Shown here in pieces: positions 7,478 to 11,014 of a stretch of DNA of 11,014 nt. The DNA is from Collinsella aerofaciens (GTDB lineage: Bacteria; Actinomycetota; Coriobacteriia; Coriobacteriales; Coriobacteriaceae), in assembly GCF_028209395.1 (NCBI RefSeq), contig NZ_JAQLDQ010000037.1:1-11014 (forward strand). Direction: 5' to 3'. The notes beneath the pieces were generated by a model. That model saw only the letters and a program-made list of their open reading frames with translations, did no database searches and was not told the origin of the DNA. How positions within the stretch are numbered: the stretch's first letter is position 1; each line of letters starts with the position of its first letter. Position numbers and translations under genes: made by a program.

Positions 7478-7626
7478 GTTACGGCGTTTTACCAAACGCC
7501 GTAACCGGCCGACGCTGCAAACGCCCCTAAGCGGCAATCTGACGTTCAATCGTCGGGCATGACCAGAAGGTCAATGCCCTCCTCTTTCACGTCACCTTGC
7601 TCGCTTAGGGGCGTTTTCGCTGACTT
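7478..7626 (+). repeat. Structured repeat element, copy 1, right after queA
   Basis: The element begins with the base after the queA stop codon. A perfect 12-bp hairpin (7478-7489 with 7494-7505, loop TACC) is followed by the linker GGCCGACGCTGC. Then comes a long composite hairpin. Its outer helix is 15 perfect base pairs (7519-7533 with 7602-7616). Next are CAA/TTG, a TC/CC internal loop, TGACGT (7540-7545) paired with ACGTCA (7589-7594), another internal loop, and an apical helix GGGCAT/ATGCCC plus GACC/GGTC with one bulged A (7573) and loop AGAA. It ends in CGCTGACTT. A second copy at 10733 keeps the conserved blocks and the pairing while changing the helix sequences. I do not recognise a named family. 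It could be a 3'-UTR RNA, a small RNA or a hairpin mobile repeat. Confidence 0.8.
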
Positions 7627-7654
7627 CGCCTAAACATTGGCGTTGCCGTGGTTC

Positions 7655-7693
7655 AACCTGCCAAAAAGGGACAGGTTTATTTTGGCAGGTTTT
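7655..7693 (+). repeat. REP-like hairpin 1, possible queA terminator
   Basis: AACCTGCCAAAA (7655-7666) pairs perfectly with TTTTGGCAGGTT (7680-7691) around a 13-base loop, AGGGACAGGTTTA. The stem is followed by TT and then ATC, so it has a short T-rich 3' edge and could end plus-strand transcripts from queA. Its loop core GGGACAGG recurs in the two hairpins downstream. Confidence 0.65.
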
Positions 7694-7709
7694 ATCTGGG
7701 CAAACGTTG

Positions 7710-7742
7710 TTGGCGCAATGGGGACTGGTTTATATGCACCAA
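7710..7742 (+). repeat. REP-like hairpin 2
   Basis: TTGGCGCA (7710-7717) pairs with TGCACCAA (7735-7742) with one C-A mismatch. The loop contains GGGGACTGGTTTAT, close to the loop of hairpin 1 (GGGACAGGTTTAT). The right arm can also pair with the left arm of hairpin 3 (7744-7751) across a single base, so the two form a back-to-back unit. Confidence 0.6.
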
Positions 7743-7743
7743 G

Positions 7744-7776
7744 TTGGTGCAAAGTAGCCTGACCCCTTTGCACCAA
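7744..7776 (-). repeat. REP-like hairpin 3, inverted
   Basis: TTGGTGCAAA (7744-7753) pairs perfectly with TTTGCACCAA (7767-7776), 10 bp around a 13-base loop. On the minus strand the loop reads GGGGTCAGGCTAC, matching the loop core of hairpins 1 and 2. It is thus an inverted member of the same family, head to head with hairpin 2. Confidence 0.6.
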
Positions 7777-7844
7777 AAAGTTGCGGTGAGATAGTGCTTG
7801 AATTGGCCTTTTTGAGGGCTAAACAGGAACTATCTCACCGCAAC
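7775..7844 (-). terminator. Long-stem intrinsic terminator of the coiled-coil gene
   Basis: GTTGCGGTGAGATAGT (7780-7795) and its exact reverse complement (7829-7844) make a 16-bp perfect helix. The 33-base loop holds a smaller hairpin (TTGGCC 7803-7808 with GGCTAA). On the minus strand the helix is followed by TTTTT (7779 down to 7775). It lies 28 bases beyond the stop codon of the minus-strand gene that ends at 7872. On the plus strand the stem has no T run after it. Confidence 0.7.
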
Positions 7845-7871
7845 TGCGTTGGGGCGTTTTTGGCAACTGGT

Positions 7872-9635
7872 TTACTTGCTCATGAACAGCCAGATTGCGA
7901 TGATCACCAGGATTGCGGCGATGATGCAGACGATGGCTCCGGTGAATTTGACGCGTGAGTCGCGGGTTCGCTTGCGCACGTCGTCTTCGGCGGCCTCAAG
8001 TTGGGCAACTTCGCGCTCGGTCTCGGTATGCTCGGCCTTGTCGCGTGCCAAGGACCCGGCGAGCGATTCGGTGATCTCGGGATGGTCGTGCACCTCGGTC
8101 GCCTGCTCGATAATCGACTGCGCATGCGCGGCATCTGCCCGGGCGTTTGCGATGGCCTGCTCTTGCTCGCGGCGTGCCTTGTCCTGCGTGGTGATCTTTT
8201 CGCGCAGCTCGCGCTGGCGCGTCGCGGCGGCAGTTTTTGCGGACTGCAGCTCGTCGCGCGCGGCATCTGCCTCGGCCGTTACGGCCTGGTGCGCGCGTTT
8301 AGCGTCGGCGATGGGAGCCTGTGCCTGCTCGACGGCCTGCTCGGCGGCGGCAAGTGAATGCTCAAGATCGGCGGTCACGCGCGGAATGTCTTCCTCGGCC
8401 TTGCGGAGGGCGTCGGCAGCGTCGGAGATTTGCATAGACAACTCGCTGGTGCGCACGGTGTAATTGGCGGGATTTGCCGAAGGGTTGCGCTGCAGCTCGG
8501 CATACTCGCGACGCAAGGTCTCGAGCTGTGCGCGCGTAGCATCGGCAGTTTGTCGTGCGGCGGCGACACCGGTATCGCGCTCAGCCTTCACCTTGTCGCG
8601 GATGCGCTTGGAATCTTCGAGTCGACGAACCAGGCGGTTGCCGGTCTCGCGCGAGCTCGCCTCGCGGGCTTCCACGGCGTCGAGTGCAGCCTTCAGGCGG
8701 AGTTCGGTCGCATCGTCCTCTGCCTTCATTTGCTCGAGCTGGCCCTTGAGCTCCGTCGCTTTGGCGGCATGGGCATCACGGTTAATTTCAGCTGCTGCAG
8801 CGGTCTTTTGTGCCGTGGCGATTGCCTGGCGCTGGTCGGCGATGATCTGATCGTAGCGGCCTGCGATGTCCTGGCGCGTCTCGAGCTCCTCTGCCTGGTC
8901 GGCGATACGCTGCGCAAGCTCGGACAGGTGGGCGCGGGCATCGGCGAGTGCCTTCTTTGCGGCGTTCATCTCGCGCATGGCCGACGCGCCCTGGGCGATA
9001 AAAGTGCCCACGGCGTTAGCGGTGTTTGAGACGGCGCTCCCCAGGTCGCGGCTCGTGGCGGGGGCATGCGTGGTGGTCGGGTGCGCGGCTTCGGCGGCAT
9101 TCGTATCGGCAGTCTGCGGCGTGGCGATATTGCCGGTGCCGCCTTCGATCACGGAAAAGCCCGCTGCGTGCGGGTCGACCGCGTCGGTGCCGATCGTGGG
9201 GTGCTCGAGTTGCAGGAACGAGGGCATGGTGCTGCCCTGGTCGGCAACCGGGGTCTCGCCGGGTACAAAGGTCGAGGCGGCCTCGGCAGCCTCTTCCTCT
9301 TCGGCGTCAACGTCGGCATCGGCGACAGCATCCTTCATCGCTTTGACGGCATCCATCATGGAGTCCATGACGGCGTCGAGCTCTTCTTCCGAAGACACCT
9401 CGATGGGGCCCGCTGCTTGCGGAGCGGCGTCCTTTTCGGGGGCGTCGTCCTGAGCGGCCGAATCGTCGTTTTGCTCGTCGGCATCTTCGGCCGCAGGGAT
9501 TTCCGTCGCAGCGCCGTTATCCAGAGTGGCGTCGTCGATGTCGGTATCATTGCAGGTCGCAGCGTCAGTATCTGCGGCGACGTCTGCTGAATCATCAATA
9601 TGCTGTTGAGTCTGGGGGTCCAGCTCGTCTGTCAT
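7872..9635 (-). CDS. Probable tail-anchored coiled-coil membrane protein
   Basis: I do not recognise a family for this 587-residue protein. Residues 1-120 are very acidic and alanine-rich (many D, E and A), and 120-215 is a proline- and threonine-containing linker; both are likely disordered. Residues about 220-383 and 395-555 are long charged helices rich in alanine, glutamate, arginine and glutamine, typical of coiled coil, broken by NPSANPANY (384-392). A single membrane segment (564-584) lies four residues from the end, after a basic stretch (KRTRDSRVK). That predicts a cytoplasmic body anchored by its tail, with no signal peptide. Start: ATG 9635 has GAGGAG nine bases upstream; ATG 9641, two codons earlier, is only three bases from it, so I prefer 9635. 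An open frame reaches 9758 but lacks a better start. It is monocistronic, convergent with queA and divergent from the dehydrogenase. A cytoskeletal, envelope-organising or scaffolding role is conceivable but unproven. Confidence 0.88.
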   Translation of the reverse strand: MTDELDPQTQQHIDDSADVAADTDAATCNDTDIDDATLDNGAATEIPAAEDADEQNDDSAAQDDAPEKDAAPQAAGPIEVSSEEELDAVMDSMMDAVKAMKDAVADADVDAEEEEAAEAASTFVPGETPVADQGSTMPSFLQLEHPTIGTDAVDPHAAGFSVIEGGTGNIATPQTADTNAAEAAHPTTTHAPATSRDLGSAVSNTANAVGTFIAQGASAMREMNAAKKALADARAHLSELAQRIADQAEELETRQDIAGRYDQIIADQRQAIATAQKTAAAAEINRDAHAAKATELKGQLEQMKAEDDATELRLKAALDAVEAREASSRETGNRLVRRLEDSKRIRDKVKAERDTGVAAARQTADATRAQLETLRREYAELQRNPSANPANYTVRTSELSMQISDAADALRKAEEDIPRVTADLEHSLAAAEQAVEQAQAPIADAKRAHQAVTAEADAARDELQSAKTAAATRQRELREKITTQDKARREQEQAIANARADAAHAQSIIEQATEVHDHPEITESLAGSLARDKAEHTETEREVAQLEAAEDDVRKRTRDSRVKFTGAIVCIIAAILVIIAIWLFMSK

Positions 9636-9774
9636 AGGCATGTGCTCCTCATCGTTGTTTGTCACCCTATGATAAAGTCTCGCGCCGACATCCCGCGCCC
9701 CGCAGCAAAGTTTCAAAACGTGTTCGATGACTCGTTGCGTTAACAAAAACTCGGCCACTTTATCCAGTTTGTAC

Positions 9775-9805
9775 TTGACAATCCCTTCGCCGAAAGACGT
9801 TATGC
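9775..9805 (+). promoter_or_regulatory. Candidate promoter of the dehydrogenase gene
   Basis: A perfect -35 hexamer TTGACA lies at 9775-9780. The best -10 is weak: GTTATG (9799-9804, spacing 18) or TTATGC (9800-9805, spacing 19). It would give a leader of about 115 bases. TTGT-N5-ACAA (9769-9781) overlaps the -35 and could be a small operator. The rest of the 294-base divergent gap shows no gene. A weak minus-strand -10 (TATCAT, 9669-9674) may serve the coiled-coil gene. Confidence 0.35.
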
Positions 9806-9892
9806 CGTTCGCCTAGCGAGGCCTTTTCTATTCACTTGAACCCGCTAAAGTTGCATTTCAGCTTTTGGCGCGTGAAGTTGGATGCGCGCAGT

Positions 9893-9910
9893 CGACGGGC
9901 GGGCCCGTCG
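9893..9910 (+). promoter_or_regulatory. Leader hairpin just upstream of the dehydrogenase ribosome site
   Basis: CGACGGG (9893-9899) pairs with CCCGTCG (9904-9910) around CGGG. It ends 7 bases before the ribosome site AAAGGA (9918-9923). A hairpin this close could affect translation or mRNA stability, but no switch partner is evident. Confidence 0.4.
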
Positions 9911-9929
9911 CGATTTGAAAGGACTTTGT

Positions 9930-10730
9930 ATGGGACTTTTCACTGGTAAGACCGTGATCGTCACCGGCGGCGGCAAGGCCACGCTCAAGGACGGCTCCGC
10001 TGGCTCTATCGGTTACGGCATCGATATCGCTTTTGCCAAGGAGGGCGCGAACCTCGTCATCACCGGCCGCAACGTCGCCAAGCTCGAGGCCGCCAAGGAG
10101 TCTCTCGAGGCTGAGTACGGCGTCAAGGTTCTTCCTGTTCAGGCCGATGTCTCCGCCGGCCAGGACAACGAGGCCGTCGTGCAGAACGTTATCGACAAGG
10201 CGATTGAGGAGTTCGGTCGCATCGACGCCGTCGTCAACAACGCTCAGGCCAGTGCCTCGGGTGTGACCATCGCCGACCACACTATGGACCAGTTTAACCT
10301 GGCCATTTACTCCGGCCTGTACGCCACCTATCTGTATATGCAGAAGGCCTATCCGCACCTGAAAGAGACCAAGGGCTCCGTGGTCAACTTTGCTTCGGGC
10401 GCCGGCCTGTTTGGCAACTACGGCCAGTGCAGCTATGCTGCCGCCAAGGAGGGCATCCGCGGCCTGACTCGCGTCGCCGCCAACGAGTGGGGCAAGGACG
10501 GCATCAACGTCAATATCGTTTGCCCGCTTGCTTGGACCGCTGCGCTCGAGAACTTCCAGGATGCCTATCCCGAGGCGTTCAAGGCCAACGTCCACATGCC
10601 GCCGGCGGGCCACTACGGCGACGTCGAGAAGGAGATCGGCCGCGTGGTCGTTCAGCTCTGCGGCCCCGACTTTAAGTATATGAACGGCGAGACCGTCACC
10701 CTCGAGGGCGGCATGGGCCAGCGTCCGTAG
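9930..10730 (+). CDS. Short-chain dehydrogenase, probable 12-alpha-hydroxysteroid dehydrogenase
   Basis: This 266-residue SDR enzyme oxidises or reduces a hydroxyl group with a nicotinamide cofactor. The catalytic set is Ser156 (NFASGAG), Tyr169 and Lys173 (YAAAK). NNAQ (103-106) replaces the usual NNAG, and TGRN (45-48) with Arg47 suggests NADP(H). The whole chain resembles, as I recall it, the clostridial NADP-dependent 12-alpha-hydroxysteroid dehydrogenases that act on cholic-acid-type bile acids: MGxFxGK at the start, IYSGLYAT, ASGAGLFGN, AANEWGKD and the end DFKYMxGETxTLEGGMGQRP. The dinucleotide loop is longer than in those enzymes: TGGGKATLKDGSAGSIGYGI (12-31) has about seven extra residues. 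The start at 9930 has AAAGGA six bases upstream; an in-frame ATG at 9882 lacks one. Its stop is followed by structured element copy 2. The SDR class is certain; the substrate is an inference. Confidence 0.93.
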   Translation: MGLFTGKTVIVTGGGKATLKDGSAGSIGYGIDIAFAKEGANLVITGRNVAKLEAAKESLEAEYGVKVLPVQADVSAGQDNEAVVQNVIDKAIEEFGRIDAVVNNAQASASGVTIADHTMDQFNLAIYSGLYATYLYMQKAYPHLKETKGSVVNFASGAGLFGNYGQCSYAAAKEGIRGLTRVAANEWGKDGINVNIVCPLAWTAALENFQDAYPEAFKANVHMPPAGHYGDVEKEIGRVVVQLCGPDFKYMNGETVTLEGGMGQRP

Positions 10731-10732
10731 GG

Positions 10733-10882
10733 GTTACGGCGTTTTGCCAAACGCCGTAACGGGCCGACGCTGCGCGGGCCGCATTTGGACAATCTGACGT
10801 TCAACTTCAAGGGCGCGACCGAAAGGTCAGCGCCCTTTCGTTTCACGTCACCTTGTCTCAAATGCGGCTCGCTCGCTGACTT
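10733..10882 (+). repeat. Structured repeat element, copy 2, right after the dehydrogenase gene
   Basis: It starts two bases after the stop codon. The first hairpin (10733-10744 with 10749-10760) has arms identical to copy 1 and loop TGCC. The linker GGCCGACGCTGC is identical. The outer helix is 14 bp (10774-10787 with 10859-10872) with one G-U pair and no sequence similarity to that of copy 1. CAATC, TGACGTTCAA and TTTCACGTCACCTTG are identical to copy 1. The apical helix AGGGCGC/GCGCCCT differs from copy 1 but pairs fully, and GACC/GGTC, the bulged A (10829) and a 4-base loop (GAAA, a GNRA tetraloop) sit in the same places. It ends in CGCTGACTT, as copy 1 does. Confidence 0.8.
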
Positions 10883-10916
10883 ATGCTCAACCTGCGGCGC
10901 CATTTTGCTTGAAGGT

Positions 10917-10944
10917 ACCTTGCTCGCCCTGGCGGGTTTTCGCT
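10917..10944 (+). repeat. Possible remnant of the 3' end of the structured element
   Basis: These 28 bases match 23 of 28 positions of 7594-7621 in copy 1: ACCTTGCTCGC and TTTTCGCT are identical at the two ends, and the middle differs. No 5' arm that would complete the outer helix is seen upstream, so it would be a fragment. A perfect palindrome AAGGTACCTT (10912-10921) overlaps its start. Confidence 0.3.
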
Positions 10945-10977
10945 CATATGACCCAATCCGCTGTCAAGAGCCACAAT

Positions 10978-11013
10978 GGCCCCGCCGACCGCTTGCAATC
11001 GGTCGGCGGGGCC
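10978..11013 (+). terminator. Strong hairpin at the window edge, likely terminator
   Basis: A perfect 14-bp GC-rich helix (10978-10991 with 11000-11013) surrounds an 8-base loop. The last base of the window is T, so a T-rich tail may follow outside. It would end plus-strand transcripts of the dehydrogenase gene. On the minus side the flank is ATTGTGG, not a T run. Confidence 0.55.
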
Positions 11014-11014
11014 T

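Noticed and set aside
7478..7505. First hairpin of the structured element as a plain intrinsic terminator
   Set aside because: No T run follows it on either strand, and its arms are identical in copy 2, which suits a sequence-specific role better than simple termination.
7478..7626. Integron attC site
   Set aside because: Although it sits right after a stop codon and folds, the GTTRRRY/RYYYAAC core pair is absent, the copies are separated by a gene on the opposite strand, and there is no integrase.
7655..7844. CRISPR array
   Set aside because: The hairpins share only a short loop core, have different stems and orientations, and lack regular repeat-spacer spacing; no cas genes are present.
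9882..9929. Upstream in-frame start of the dehydrogenase
   Set aside because: No ribosome site before 9882, the region forms a hairpin, and MGLFTGKTVIVTGG at 9930 is the normal SDR start.
9930..10730. 7-beta-hydroxysteroid dehydrogenase of Collinsella
   Set aside because: The Collinsella 7-beta enzyme as I recall it begins differently and lacks the ASGAGLFGN and LEGGMGQRP segments; this protein fits the 12-alpha group better.

Overview
The window is about 60% GC or more, densely coded, and looks like a chromosomal segment of a gut Actinomycetota of the class Coriobacteriia, most likely Collinsella or a close relative. This rests on recalled protein resemblance (the bile-acid-type dehydrogenase, the queuosine genes, the unusual methionyl-tRNA synthetase) and on base composition; no database was searched. 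There are no phage genes, transposase genes, tRNAs, rRNAs or CRISPR arrays.

Layout from left to right. A terminator (31-71) closes an uncharacterised TIM-barrel-like protein on the minus strand (108-1199). Divergent from it is a 56-residue single-pass membrane protein on the plus strand (1391-1561). Next comes a minus-strand pair of translation genes: methionyl-tRNA synthetase (2730-4880), followed 40 bases downstream by a NOL1/NOP2/Sun-type RNA 5-methylcytosine methyltransferase (1586-2689). On the plus strand follow a DUF3267-like membrane metallopeptidase (5013-5582), queH (5620-6195) and queA (6260-7477). QueA makes epoxyqueuosine in tRNA and QueH reduces it to queuosine, so the last two steps of queuosine formation are adjacent. 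A 587-residue, probably tail-anchored coiled-coil protein lies on the minus strand (7872-9635). Divergent from it is a short-chain dehydrogenase (9930-10730) that resembles bacterial NADP-dependent 12-alpha-hydroxysteroid dehydrogenases.

The most unusual content is non-coding. The 394-base gap between queA and the coiled-coil gene is packed with palindromic elements. It begins, right after the queA stop codon, with a 149-base element of one perfect 12-bp hairpin plus a long composite hairpin. A second 150-base copy begins two bases after the dehydrogenase stop codon. Comparison shows conserved sequence blocks, while the outer helix and the apical helix differ in sequence but keep their pairing. 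That is the pattern expected of a conserved structured RNA or a hairpin-forming mobile repeat. The same gap then holds three REP-like hairpins around a GGGnCnGG loop core and a long hairpin that works as an intrinsic terminator for the minus-strand gene.

The themes are translation quality and tRNA modification (metG, RNA methyltransferase, queH, queA), envelope or membrane proteins of unknown role, and a steroid or bile-acid enzyme. Three candidate promoters share an extended -10 form with TGC just before the hexamer.
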